From contig JACJYZ010000004.1 of NCBI GenBank assembly GCA_020635855.1, positions 1-64,000 of the forward strand: 64,000 nt of DNA, written 5' to 3'. The DNA is from Flavobacteriales bacterium (GTDB lineage Bacteria > Bacteroidota > Bacteroidia > JACJYZ01). Each line of letters opens with the position of its first letter. The first letter of the stretch is position 1. The position numbers and the translations under genes are program-made. A model generated the notes under the pieces. It was not told the DNA's origin, made no database searches, and worked only from the letters and a program-made list of their open reading frames with translations. Shown piece by piece: positions 7,384 through 15,829 of this stretch.

Positions 7384-7886
7384 TATACCTGATCACCGGC
7401 GGCGCCCGATCCGGCAAAAGCAGCCATGCACTCCGCCTCGCCGAATCCATGTCTGCCACCCCCATGTACATCGCAACCGCACGTATCTGGGATACGGATT
7501 TCAAAAAAAGGGTGGATCGGCACAAACAGGAACGCGGTGACAACTGGACCTCGATCGAAGAAGAAAAACACATCGGAACACTCGAACTTGAGAACAAGGT
7601 GGTGGTGATCGACTGCCTGACGCTTTGGCTCACCAACCTGTTCACCGATCACAACCAAAACATGGATAACTGCCTGAACGAAGCACGGCAGAACCTGGAT
7701 GCACTGGCACAACAACAGGCCACCGTCATCCTCGTCACCAACGAGATCGGGATGGGTGTGCATGCCCACACCGAAACAGGACGCAGGTTCACGGATCTGC
7801 AGGGGTGGACCAATCAGCACGCAGCCTCACTGGCCGATGAAGTCATCCTCATGGTCTCAGGTATTCCCGTTACCGTAAAATCATGA
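7380..7886 (+). CDS. cobU: Adenosylcobinamide kinase / adenosylcobinamide-phosphate guanylyltransferase
   Basis: A 168-residue bifunctional enzyme that phosphorylates adenosylcobinamide and then attaches GMP, giving adenosylcobinamide-GDP for nucleotide-loop assembly. It begins MIYLITGGARSGKS with the P-loop at 7-14, followed by YIATAR. H48 in RHKQ is the expected guanylylated histidine, followed by WTSIEEE. VVVIDCLTLWLTN is the Walker-B-like strand, and VTNEIGMGVHA is a family signature. Length is normal. The start at 7380 (ATGA overlap with the previous stop) is chosen over an upstream in-frame codon at 7302. It overlaps cobT by the same four-base arrangement, so the genes are translationally coupled. 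Confidence 0.95.
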   Translation: MIYLITGGARSGKSSHALRLAESMSATPMYIATARIWDTDFKKRVDRHKQERGDNWTSIEEEKHIGTLELENKVVVIDCLTLWLTNLFTDHNQNMDNCLNEARQNLDALAQQQATVILVTNEIGMGVHAHTETGRRFTDLQGWTNQHAASLADEVILMVSGIPVTVKS

Positions 7887-8935
7887 CAGATCTATTCGAC
7901 ATACAACCGGTACCCGGCAACCTCGTTCCGGAACTTCAGCAGAAGATCGATGGAAAAACCAAACCACCGGGCGCTTTGGGTATGCTGGAAAAAATTGCCC
8001 TACAAATAGGAAGTATCCAACAAACCTTACAACCGAAACTCACCCTCCCCAACCTGGTGGTTTTCGCTGGTGATCATGGCATTGCCACCACCGGACTCGT
8101 GAACCCGTTTCCGCAGGAAGTAACCGCACAAATGGTGTACAATTTTTTGAACGGAGGTGCAGCCATCAATGTGTTTTGCAAACAACACAACATACGTATG
8201 CAGGTGGTGGATGCCGGTGTGAACCATCGTTTTTCCGAACACCCTGATCTGATCAATGCGAAACTGAAGAAGGGAACCCACAACTACCTGGAGTCTCCCG
8301 CCATGACCTTACAGGAATGCAAAGAGATCATGCATCGCGGTGCGAACCTGATTGACAGGATTCATCAGACCGGGTGCAATGTGATTGCATTCGGAGAGAT
8401 GGGAATCGGCAATACATCCGCTGCTGCCATCCTTTGCCACCTGTTTACCGGCCATGACCTGGAAGCCTGCACGGGTAAGGGAACCGGATTGGATGAGGCG
8501 GGGATTGATCGCAAGAGAAAAATACTGGCACAAGCCGTTACCAGGCATCCTGGTATCACTGACCCGGTGGAAATACTCGCCACTTTCGGCGGCTTTGAGA
8601 TCGCCATGATGTGCGGTGCCATGCTGCAGGCTGCCAGCCACCGCATGGTGATGATCATCGACGGATTCATCGTGGGCGCCGCCTTGCTGGCTGCATCGGC
8701 CATCTGTAAAGAGGTGACCGGCTATTGTATCTTTGCACATCTGTCGGAAGAACAGGGCCACCGCCTCCTGCTCGATCACCTGGAAGCCCAACCGATCCTG
8801 CAGTTGGGCATGCGTTTGGGCGAAGGCACGGGAGCGGCACTGGCCTACCCGTTGGTGGCATCTGCCGTGGGATTCCTGAATGAAATGGCCAGCTTTGAAA
8901 GCGCCGCTGTTTCCGGCAAAACATCCGTGTCGTGA
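7883..8935 (+). CDS. cobT: Nicotinate-nucleotide-dimethylbenzimidazole phosphoribosyltransferase
   Basis: A 350-residue cytosolic enzyme that activates the lower-ligand base by transferring phosphoribose from nicotinate mononucleotide, giving alpha-ribazole phosphate. Family motifs are intact: KTKPPGALGMLE near the N-terminus, VVFAGDHGIA, the GEMGIGNTSAA nucleotide-binding loop, and GEGTGAALA near the C-terminus, whose glutamate (E314) corresponds to the catalytic base of the Salmonella enzyme. Length is normal. It overlaps cobU and cobS by four bases or fewer, so it is a tightly coupled operon member. Confidence 0.96.
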   Translation: MTDLFDIQPVPGNLVPELQQKIDGKTKPPGALGMLEKIALQIGSIQQTLQPKLTLPNLVVFAGDHGIATTGLVNPFPQEVTAQMVYNFLNGGAAINVFCKQHNIRMQVVDAGVNHRFSEHPDLINAKLKKGTHNYLESPAMTLQECKEIMHRGANLIDRIHQTGCNVIAFGEMGIGNTSAAAILCHLFTGHDLEACTGKGTGLDEAGIDRKRKILAQAVTRHPGITDPVEILATFGGFEIAMMCGAMLQAASHRMVMIIDGFIVGAALLAASAICKEVTGYCIFAHLSEEQGHRLLLDHLEAQPILQLGMRLGEGTGAALAYPLVASAVGFLNEMASFESAAVSGKTSVS

Positions 8936-9690
8936 AACAGCAGCTCCGCATATTTTTCACTGCGGTGATGTTCTTCACGCGACTGCCATGCCCGCGATGG
9001 GTAGATCATGACCCGACGTATCTCACCAAAAGTTCACGCTACTTTCCTCTGGTGGGCATCATCGTGGGAAGCCTGGGTGCCTGTATATATCTGATCGCTT
9101 CTTTTGTGTTTGCCCACTCCATTTCCATTGTCCTGAGTATGATCGCCACCATCCTCATTACCGGCGCATTTCATGAAGACGGGTTGGCGGATGTATGCGA
9201 CGGGTTCGGTGGAGGCTGGACAAAGGATGACATCCTCCGCATCATGAAAGATTCACGGATCGGTGCCTACGGCGTGATCGGCACCATCTGCGCACTCGGA
9301 CTGAAATTCCTGTGCCTGCTCGAAATGCCCCACGGGGTAATTGTGCCCGCAATGATATCCGGGCATGCACTCAGCAGATTTGCGGGAGTTACATTGCTGT
9401 ACACCCATCCATATGTGCGATCTGAGGATGTAAAAGCCAAACCCGCAGCGGAAAAGATGGACATACCGTCCCTCCTGCTTGCCGGTATTTTCGGTTTGAT
9501 GCCGCTGTTGCTTTTCAAAGATGCTCAGGTATTATGGGCATTGGTCCCGGTGTTCGTTGCCCGTTTCTGGCTGGGTCGGTATTTCCGCAAATGGATCGGC
9601 GGGCAGACCGGTGATTGCGGTGGCGCCACCCAGCAGGTTTGCGAAGTGGTGTTTTATCTCACACTGCCACTCGTATGGAAATTGTATTGA
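8932..9690 (+). CDS. cobS: Adenosylcobinamide-GDP ribazoletransferase (cobalamin synthase)
   Basis: A 252-residue polytopic membrane enzyme that joins adenosylcobinamide-GDP with alpha-ribazole (or its phosphate) to finish the cobalamin nucleotide loop. It begins at a GTG (8932) overlapping the cobT stop. It carries the aspartate-rich metal motif HEDGLADVCDGFGGG at about 83-97, the MKDSRIGAYG motif following it, and a C-terminal GGQTGDCGGATQQ loop. At least five hydrophobic segments are visible. It acts in the inner membrane. The next gene starts 16 bases before this one ends. Confidence 0.95.
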   Translation: MKQQLRIFFTAVMFFTRLPCPRWVDHDPTYLTKSSRYFPLVGIIVGSLGACIYLIASFVFAHSISIVLSMIATILITGAFHEDGLADVCDGFGGGWTKDDILRIMKDSRIGAYGVIGTICALGLKFLCLLEMPHGVIVPAMISGHALSRFAGVTLLYTHPYVRSEDVKAKPAAEKMDIPSLLLAGIFGLMPLLLFKDAQVLWALVPVFVARFWLGRYFRKWIGGQTGDCGGATQQVCEVVFYLTLPLVWKLY

Positions 9691-10208
9691 TCCGCCATAC
9701 CACCCCGGACATTGCCAAAGGAATCTGCTACGGACAGTCGGATATACCGTTGGCAAAAACGTTTGAGCGTGAGGCGGAACTCATCCGCATCGCACTTGCC
9801 AGCGGACCGTTTCCCGATGCGGTTTTTAGCAGTCCGCTCAGCCGATGCCAACAACTGGCTTCCTTTCTTTCACCCGCATCTTTTCAGGTGGATGACCGGC
9901 TCATGGAACTGCACTTCGGGACCTGGGAAATGACAGCCTGGAATAGCATTGATCCATTGCAACTCGACCCCTGGATGCGGGATTTTGTACACACGCCCTG
10001 CCCGGGAGGTGAATCATACATGCAGCTGTACAAACGTACGAGCGCGTTCCTGGATCAGTTGCGTATGGAGCCGCTTGAACGGGTGTGGGTGATCACCCAC
10101 GGCGGTGTGATCAGGGCCGCCCTGGCTCACTGCGGCGATACAACGCTGGAAAATTCCTTCGACCGCAAGATTGGATACGGGACAATCACCCGGCTGCACT
10201 TGTCGTAA
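9675..10208 (+). CDS. cobC: Alpha-ribazole phosphatase-like histidine phosphatase
   Basis: A 177-residue member of the phosphoglycerate-mutase-like histidine phosphatases. The catalytic LIRHTTPD lies at 5-12 with H8 as the expected phospho-acceptor, SSPLSRCQQLA supplies the second arginine, LHFGTWE the acidic residue, and VWVITHGGVIRA the second histidine. CobC would remove the 5' phosphate from alpha-ribazole phosphate or adenosylcobalamin phosphate. The start at 9675 (MEIVLIRH) is preferred over the upstream codon at 9615 because the fold begins there. It overlaps cobS by 16 bases and is the last gene of the B12 operon. Family phosphatases are promiscuous; the B12 role rests on context. Confidence 0.88.
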   Translation: MEIVLIRHTTPDIAKGICYGQSDIPLAKTFEREAELIRIALASGPFPDAVFSSPLSRCQQLASFLSPASFQVDDRLMELHFGTWEMTAWNSIDPLQLDPWMRDFVHTPCPGGESYMQLYKRTSAFLDQLRMEPLERVWVITHGGVIRAALAHCGDTTLENSFDRKIGYGTITRLHLS

Positions 10209-10229
10209 AACTGCGCTTTGCATTTTTGC

Positions 10230-10237
10230 TACATTTG
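10230..10237 (+). promoter_or_regulatory. Bacteroidota -7 promoter box (TACATTTG)
   Basis: Exact match to TAnnTTTG, 20 bases before the ATG at 10258. No good -33 TTTG at standard spacing was found. It would give the hydrolase its own promoter after the B12 operon. Confidence 0.55.
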
Positions 10238-10257
10238 AGTCGCCAAAACCCATCCTC

Positions 10258-12162
10258 ATGAAACATCCTTCCATTCACCTGACAGGTGTCATGCTTACCT
10301 TCCTGTTTGCACTTTTTTCCATTTCCGAATCAACCGCCGCAACCGACGGAAATGCCGATTCATTGTACATCGCTTCGCACTACAACAAACAGGAAGTGAT
10401 GATCACCATGCGTGACGGCGTGAAGCTTTTCACCCAGATCTACGCTCCAAAGGATGCTTCGGAAAAGTACCCCATCCTGCTCAAACGCACACCTTACAGC
10501 TGCCAACCTTATGGTAATGATGGCTTCAGAAAAGACCTCGGTCCCGACAGCCTTTTCATTCGTGAGAAATACATTTTTGTTTACCAGGATGTCAGGGGAC
10601 GATTCATGTCGGAAGGCACCTATGTGAACATGCGACCACAGATTGATCAGAAAAAGAAGAAAACGGATATCGATGAGAGCAGCGACACATGGGACACGAT
10701 CGACTGGCTGGTACAGAATGTGTCCAACAACAATGGCAAGGTGGGCATGTACGGAATCTCCTACCCGGGATTTTATACCGCCGTGGGCAGCATAGACAGC
10801 CACCCGGCACTCAAGGCCGTTTCACCGCAAGCCCCCATTGCGGATTGGTTTTGGGACGACTTCCACCACCACGGCGCATTTTTCCTGCCGCATGCTTTCG
10901 GATTCTTCTCCTTTTTCGGAAAACCCCGGCCACAACCCACCAAGGTATGGCCGGCCCGTTTCGATTACGGCACCCCTGACGGCTATCATTTTTACCTGGA
11001 CAAACTCGGTGCGCTCAGCCAGGTCAACCCGAAGTTTTATCATGATAGCATTGCGTTCTGGAATGAAATGGCAGCCCACCCCAATTACGATACATTCTGG
11101 CAAAGCCGCAACCTGCTTCCGCATCTGAAAAACATCCGATGCGCCGTATTAACCGTAGGAGGGTTGTTTGATGCGGAAGACCTGTACGGCTCGTTTAAAA
11201 TTTACGGCCAGATTGAAAAAGACAACCCCGGCATTTCCAACCGGGTGGTGATCGGTCCGTGGCGGCACGGCGGCTGGGTGCGCGACGACGGCACCCACCT
11301 GGGCAATGTGGCATTCGGAGACAGCCTGCCTGCATCCAGGTATTACCAGGAGCAAATTGAGTTTCCCTTTTTTCAATATCACCTGAAAGGCAAAGGCAAT
11401 TCAGATCTTGCCGAAGCCACCGTTTTTGAAACAGGCACCAACAAGTGGCGCAAGTTCGACAGCTGGCCGCCGAAAGGGATCGTTCAGAAAAAACTGTACC
11501 TACATCCCGGGCATCGCATGAATTTCACCGCAGATGCATCACAAACATCCGATTCATTCATCAGCGATCCTGCGCATCCGGTACCTTTCACCGAAACGAT
11601 TTACACCGGAATGACCAGGGAATATATGACGGATGATCAGCGCTTCGCATCCAAACGGTCTGACGTGCTGACCTATCAAACCGATATCCTGGATGAAGAT
11701 GTGACACTGGCTGGCCCCATCCTGGCACACCTGCTGGTATCTACTTCACAATCCGATGCCGACTGGGTGGTGAAACTTATTGACGTGTACCCGGATGATG
11801 CGCCTGACAACGCATACATGCAAGATCGGCTGCACATGGGCGGATACCAGCAGATGGTGCGCAGCGAAGTCATCCGCGGTCGTTTCCGCAACAGCTACTC
11901 CGTGCCCGAACCCTTCCAACCCGATCAGCCGGCGGAAGTGAAACTACCCCTGATGGATGTGATGCACACCTTCCGGAAAGGTCACCGGATCATGGTGCAG
12001 ATACAAAGCACATGGTTTCCGCTGGTGGACCGGAACCCTCAGAAATATGTGCCGAACATTTTCGAGGCAACGGAAAACGACTTCGTTCCTGCCACACATA
12101 AGCTATATATGGGCACCGAGAGCGGAACTTTCCTTGAAGTGGGCGTTCTCAGGAACCCATAA
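10258..12162 (+). CDS. Secreted S15/CocE-type serine hydrolase (X-Pro dipeptidyl-peptidase family)
   Basis: A 634-residue protein with a signal peptide (hydrophobic about 8-24, ending near STAA), so it is periplasmic or exported. It starts with the family motif EVMITMRDGVKLFTQIYAPK, then YVYQDVRGRFMSEG. The catalytic triad is visible: Ser168 in YGISYPG, Asp305 in GGLFDAED and His337 in GPWRHGGW. The last 200 residues form the X-Pro peptidase C-terminal jelly-roll domain (GHRIMVQIQSTWFP). Members cleave peptides after Xaa-Pro or act as esterases or acylases; the substrate cannot be read from sequence. Its 3' end overlaps the convergent kinase gene by 14 bases. Confidence 0.9.
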   Translation: MKHPSIHLTGVMLTFLFALFSISESTAATDGNADSLYIASHYNKQEVMITMRDGVKLFTQIYAPKDASEKYPILLKRTPYSCQPYGNDGFRKDLGPDSLFIREKYIFVYQDVRGRFMSEGTYVNMRPQIDQKKKKTDIDESSDTWDTIDWLVQNVSNNNGKVGMYGISYPGFYTAVGSIDSHPALKAVSPQAPIADWFWDDFHHHGAFFLPHAFGFFSFFGKPRPQPTKVWPARFDYGTPDGYHFYLDKLGALSQVNPKFYHDSIAFWNEMAAHPNYDTFWQSRNLLPHLKNIRCAVLTVGGLFDAEDLYGSFKIYGQIEKDNPGISNRVVIGPWRHGGWVRDDGTHLGNVAFGDSLPASRYYQEQIEFPFFQYHLKGKGNSDLAEATVFETGTNKWRKFDSWPPKGIVQKKLYLHPGHRMNFTADASQTSDSFISDPAHPVPFTETIYTGMTREYMTDDQRFASKRSDVLTYQTDILDEDVTLAGPILAHLLVSTSQSDADWVVKLIDVYPDDAPDNAYMQDRLHMGGYQQMVRSEVIRGRFRNSYSVPEPFQPDQPAEVKLPLMDVMHTFRKGHRIMVQIQSTWFPLVDRNPQKYVPNIFEATENDFVPATHKLYMGTESGTFLEVGVLRNP

Positions 12163-14116
12163 GTGCCTCTTTGGCTTTTGCAAGTGTTGTTGACACGTTG
12201 GACGGTTCGTGTACAAAAGGAATGTATACACGCACCCGCGTCCCTTGTGGAAACACATCGTCTGTTTGCATCAGGATGGGTTTTTTATAACGTTTATTGA
12301 ACGCCTCGATTCGCTCCTGGAGGATACGTGTTCCGTAAGATTTATGCGTACCCGCTGTTGCTTCCTTCAGTTCCTGTGCTTTGGTTCTTCCAATGCCATT
12401 GTCGGTAACGGTGCAGACCAGGCTTCCCTCGCTTCTTGCAATTTCCACATCCAGCTTCCATTCCTCTTCGGCTGTTCCCTGGAAACCGTGTTTGATTGAA
12501 TTTTCGATCAACGGTTGAAGAATCAGTGTGGGCATCTCCTCATCTTCAGGATCGAGTTCGGATGAAACCCGGATGTGGTATTCCAGGTGTCCGTTCATGC
12601 GCAGGTTCTCCAGCGCGAGATAGTGATCCAGCATTTCAACTTCCTGTTGCAACAGAATCTTATCTTCCCGCGAGCCTTCCAGAATGGCTCGGATCAGGCG
12701 TGCGAACCGGCCGAGGAACTGCGTGGCCTCATCTGACTGGTTTTTCCTGATAAACCCTTGAATAGACGTAAGTGCATTGAAAATGAAATGCGGATTCATC
12801 TGTGAACGTAGCGCTTTCTGTTGCAACTCGAGCATCTGTTTCCTGTCCCTCAGCCTCCGGTTCTGATACACAAACACCAAAAACCCAATCGCAGCCACAC
12901 CCAATCCGGCACCGCCCGCCATGAGGTTGCGTGACTGGGTAAGTTTCAACTCCTGCACTTTGTTCTTTTCCGCCAGCAGGGCCAGTTCCTGTGTCTTTTT
13001 CTCGTCTTTGTACTTTGCTTCCACCTCGGCTATTTTTTCATCCCGGCTGGTCACACCGACAGAATCCCTGAGGTGTTTTTCGATCTTCAGATGATCAAAG
13101 GCTTCCTTGTACATTCCGTCGGCTTCGAAAGACTTCCAAAGCAACTCATGCGAAGTCATCAGCGGATCTGCATATTTGTTCCTGAGTGCCAGATCTGCCC
13201 CTTTGAAACAATATCCCCTTCCTTCCTTTCCTTGGCCAACTTTTATGAGCACCTCACCAAAGTTGTTATATGCCACACACAGCGAGCTATTGAGTCCGGT
13301 TTTCTCATATACCTGTATGGCCTCGATCATCGCTTTTTTACACGCTTCAACATCCCCCTTATTGGCGTAACAGTGCCCAAGGTATTCGCCGGCATAGGCA
13401 GCATACATCTGCATATCCAGTTTGTTGTAAATGGCCAATGCTTTGTTCAGCACCTCGATGCCTTCATCGTTTCGATGCTGATCTTCATAAAGGATGCCCA
13501 GCATGAGATAATCGTACGCCGCCATGCTGGTATGCTTCAGGGCGAGGTCGAGTTCCAGGGCACGCTTCATTTTCTCCTCGGCCTTGTCGTACATTTTGCT
13601 GTCAACGTAAAGCTTCCCCAGGTAAATACATGCTTCCGCCACGGCATCCGAATCGTTTCTCACCTCCGCTTTTTTCAACCCCCTGATATAGTATTCCGCT
13701 GACAATTCTTCCTTACCCAGGTTGGAGTAGGCCCGTCCGACGGCAATCAGGGCATAATGCAGTTCCGATTCCACTTGTCCTTCTTGCAACGCATGTAGGC
13801 TCTGTTCATAGTAATACAAGGCCGAATCCAACTGGCCGCTCATTTCATTTTGCACACCGATTTGCCGTTGACTCAGGCCCATGCCTTTGTGATACCCTAT
13901 GTCCCGGGATTCCTGCAACGCCTTCCGTGCATATATAGGTGGATCACCCGGCTTTTCCCGGACTGATATTTCGGCCATCCGGCACAGCATCAGGATCCGG
14001 TTGGTATCATTCTGGTGATCCAGTATGGCCTTGAGGCTGTCGAGATCTTTATAGTCGGCGAAGGCCATAACATGGATCAGACATACCCATGCCGATGTAA
14101 GGAGAATACGTTTCAT
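12149..14116 (-). CDS. TPR-containing LytS-family sensor histidine kinase
   Basis: A 655-residue protein: signal peptide (1-20), a row of tetratricopeptide repeats over about 60-350 (for example SAEYYIRGLKKAE and DEGIEVLNKALAIY), a coiled coil at about 360-395, one membrane helix at about 400-420, then a short coiled coil and a His_kinase domain with the phospho-acceptor motif MNPHFIFNALTSIQGF near residue 440. The C-terminal ATPase domain has LQPLIENSIKHGF (N box) and VTDNGIG (G1 box). The TPRs face the periplasm and probably sense a protein or peptide. The usual partner, a LytTR response regulator, is not adjacent, so this is an orphan kinase. Confidence 0.9.
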   Translation of the reverse strand: MKRILLTSAWVCLIHVMAFADYKDLDSLKAILDHQNDTNRILMLCRMAEISVREKPGDPPIYARKALQESRDIGYHKGMGLSQRQIGVQNEMSGQLDSALYYYEQSLHALQEGQVESELHYALIAVGRAYSNLGKEELSAEYYIRGLKKAEVRNDSDAVAEACIYLGKLYVDSKMYDKAEEKMKRALELDLALKHTSMAAYDYLMLGILYEDQHRNDEGIEVLNKALAIYNKLDMQMYAAYAGEYLGHCYANKGDVEACKKAMIEAIQVYEKTGLNSSLCVAYNNFGEVLIKVGQGKEGRGYCFKGADLALRNKYADPLMTSHELLWKSFEADGMYKEAFDHLKIEKHLRDSVGVTSRDEKIAEVEAKYKDEKKTQELALLAEKNKVQELKLTQSRNLMAGGAGLGVAAIGFLVFVYQNRRLRDRKQMLELQQKALRSQMNPHFIFNALTSIQGFIRKNQSDEATQFLGRFARLIRAILEGSREDKILLQQEVEMLDHYLALENLRMNGHLEYHIRVSSELDPEDEEMPTLILQPLIENSIKHGFQGTAEEEWKLDVEIARSEGSLVCTVTDNGIGRTKAQELKEATAGTHKSYGTRILQERIEAFNKRYKKPILMQTDDVFPQGTRVRVYIPFVHEPSNVSTTLAKAKEALMGS

Positions 14117-14282
14117 TAACCCGGGGATTAAGTTATTTGGAGGGGATATAAAGTTATGTCAAATCATGGATATCTTGTCTATTGATTCGGGAGTTGGGCA
14201 AGATTTTTTTAGCGGCTTGTCCGACTTCAGAATTTCCACAACATTCGGCCGTAGCATTGTATCGAACCAATACACCAAAGTG

Positions 14283-14750
14283 ATGAAACAAGTATCCATC
14301 CTGCTTATCGTTGTCTTTAGCCTGAGTTGCTCCAAGGCACAGAAGCTCAAAACAGCGGATGTTCCGACAGCCGTTCAGTCATCCTTCAAAGATCATTACC
14401 CGCTTGCGGAATCCGTTAAGTGGGAGAAAGAAGACGGAAACTTTGAAGCCGAGTTTGACTTGAACAAAGTGGAATCTTCCGCTCTGTTTGATGAACGGGG
14501 TACCTTCCTCCAGGAGGAAACCGAAATAGAAAAAAGCATGTTGCCTTCGGGGGTAACCAACTATTGCGCCCAACAGTTTTCCGGTTATAAGTTAACCGAA
14601 GCCTCCAAGATTAGGGATGCATCCGGCACGGTGTCTTTCGAAGCCGAAATGTCAAAAGGCAAGGAGCGCTTTGATGCGATGTTCGATGCATCAGGAAACT
14701 TTGTTGAGAAGAAGGTACAGCCGTCCGATGACGAGGAATCGGAAGACTGA
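14283..14750 (+). CDS. PepSY-like (DUF2874) secreted protein
   Basis: A 155-residue exported protein. The start at 14283 gives a proper signal peptide (hydrophobic about 4-15); residue 16 is a cysteine with only a weak lipobox, so either signal peptidase is possible. The mature part has two copies of a PepSY-like unit: VQSSFKDHYPLAESVKWEKE then FEAEFDLNK, and a diverged second copy with VSFEAEMSKGKERFDAMFDASG. Proteins of this family are abundant in Bacteroidota and have no settled function. It is followed by a terminator hairpin. Confidence 0.75.
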   Translation: MKQVSILLIVVFSLSCSKAQKLKTADVPTAVQSSFKDHYPLAESVKWEKEDGNFEAEFDLNKVESSALFDERGTFLQEETEIEKSMLPSGVTNYCAQQFSGYKLTEASKIRDASGTVSFEAEMSKGKERFDAMFDASGNFVEKKVQPSDDEESED

Positions 14751-14777
14751 AAAAGCCTCCCCAGCACTACACTTACC

Positions 14778-14803
14778 GGCCACCCCAGGGGGTGGCCTTT
14801 TTA
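14778..14803. terminator. Bidirectional intrinsic terminator
   Basis: A perfect 9-bp stem (GGCCACCCC at 14778-14786 with its complement at 14789-14797) is followed by TTTTTATTT on the plus strand. It lies between the convergent PepSY-like gene and the XRE-S24 regulator, 3 bases from the latter's stop, so it can end both transcripts. Confidence 0.8.
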
Positions 14804-14805
14804 TT

Positions 14806-15582
14806 TCATGCCCCCACTGCCTGACGCATCTCGGCCAGTTCTACGCGAAGCTGGCGAAACATATCGCGGATGCTGTCAAGGTTCAGGTCATCGGGTTGGT
14901 ATTCCCTTGTATTGACACTGCACGTGTATTCCCATATTTCCAGGATGTCTTCCGGCTGTATCGCATAAGGCGGATATACGGGGTTATCGGAATGCAGGTA
15001 CAGGCATCCTTCTTCCTTCAACCGATTGTAAATCCTTTTATACACAATGCCATCGTTGCGACTCAGGATGACATAGGTGGAACCATCACGAATTTCGCCG
15101 ACGTGCTCGATATACCTGCCCACCACAAACGATCCTTCCCGAAGCGGCGGCATGGAATCCCCTTCAATCGGGAACGCCCGGTGTTTTCCCACGGGCATGA
15201 AAGGCAGTTGCATGTGCTGAAGTTGCTCGATGTATTCCGGATCACTGTACCCGCTCAGGTAACCGGCCTTGGCTCTGAAAGGCACCACCTCGATGGGCTC
15301 ATTGCCGGATGTATCCACGGTGATGGGCAGGAGGATCCGGTTGGCACCCAGCTCCAGCAACTCCTTCAACGAAACCTTGCGCAGGTCCACTGAAATCAGC
15401 ACATCGATGCTCACATGAAAGTGCCGTGCGATCCGCTGAAGGATGTCCAGCGGCGGTTCCGACTTCCCTTCTTCATACTTGGCCAGGCGGGCGCGGGTCA
15501 GGATGAGCGTATCAGCAAGTTTCTGCTGAGAAACACCTTCCTGGTTGCGCAAATGACGAATGTTTTCAGAGAGGATGGACAT
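14806..15582 (-). CDS. XRE-family regulator with LexA/S24 peptidase-like domain
   Basis: A 258-residue DNA-binding regulator. The N-terminal helix-turn-helix spans about 4-60 (IRHLRNQEGVSQQKLAD, then LTRARLAKYEEGKSEPP). The C-terminal half is an S24 self-cleaving domain: a candidate cleavage region near RAKAGYLSGY (about 105-115), the nucleophile serine in FPIEGDSMPP (about 145) and the general-base lysine in GIVYKRI (about 190). Start at 15582 (MSILSENI) is preferred over the ATG six codons upstream. The organisation is that of cI-like repressors, but no phage or SOS gene lies nearby, so it is probably a stand-alone stress regulator of Bacteroidota type. Confidence 0.85.
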   Translation of the reverse strand: MSILSENIRHLRNQEGVSQQKLADTLILTRARLAKYEEGKSEPPLDILQRIARHFHVSIDVLISVDLRKVSLKELLELGANRILLPITVDTSGNEPIEVVPFRAKAGYLSGYSDPEYIEQLQHMQLPFMPVGKHRAFPIEGDSMPPLREGSFVVGRYIEHVGEIRDGSTYVILSRNDGIVYKRIYNRLKEEGCLYLHSDNPVYPPYAIQPEDILEIWEYTCSVNTREYQPDDLNLDSIRDMFRQLRVELAEMRQAVGA

Positions 15583-15784
15583 GGATATTATTTTTCTCAA
15601 ATATAGAAAAACATTTTGATAACATACGTCTCAAACCCGGAAGGACCCCGAGCAGCCCGCAAAGCTCATTTTCAAGTTCCCACATTTTCAAATGGGTTCA
15701 CCCCGTTCCCTCATTTATCCCGACCACATCCTCAGAACCGCTGACCACCCTCTCATCTCCGAATTTATCCAGAACCCTTGGGCC

Positions 15785-15792
15785 TAGTTTTG
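15785..15792 (+). promoter_or_regulatory. Bacteroidota -7 promoter box (TAGTTTTG)
   Basis: Exact match to TAnnTTTG, 37 bases before the start at 15830. The -33 side is weak. It marks the probable promoter of the adjacent surface-protein gene. Confidence 0.55.
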
Positions 15793-15829
15793 CGCCATCA
15801 ACACATTCGTACATACAAAAAACAAAACC

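Noticed and set aside
14806..15582. Prophage repressor marking a prophage
   Set aside because: No integrase, structural or lysis genes lie on either side; the neighbours are ordinary chromosomal genes.
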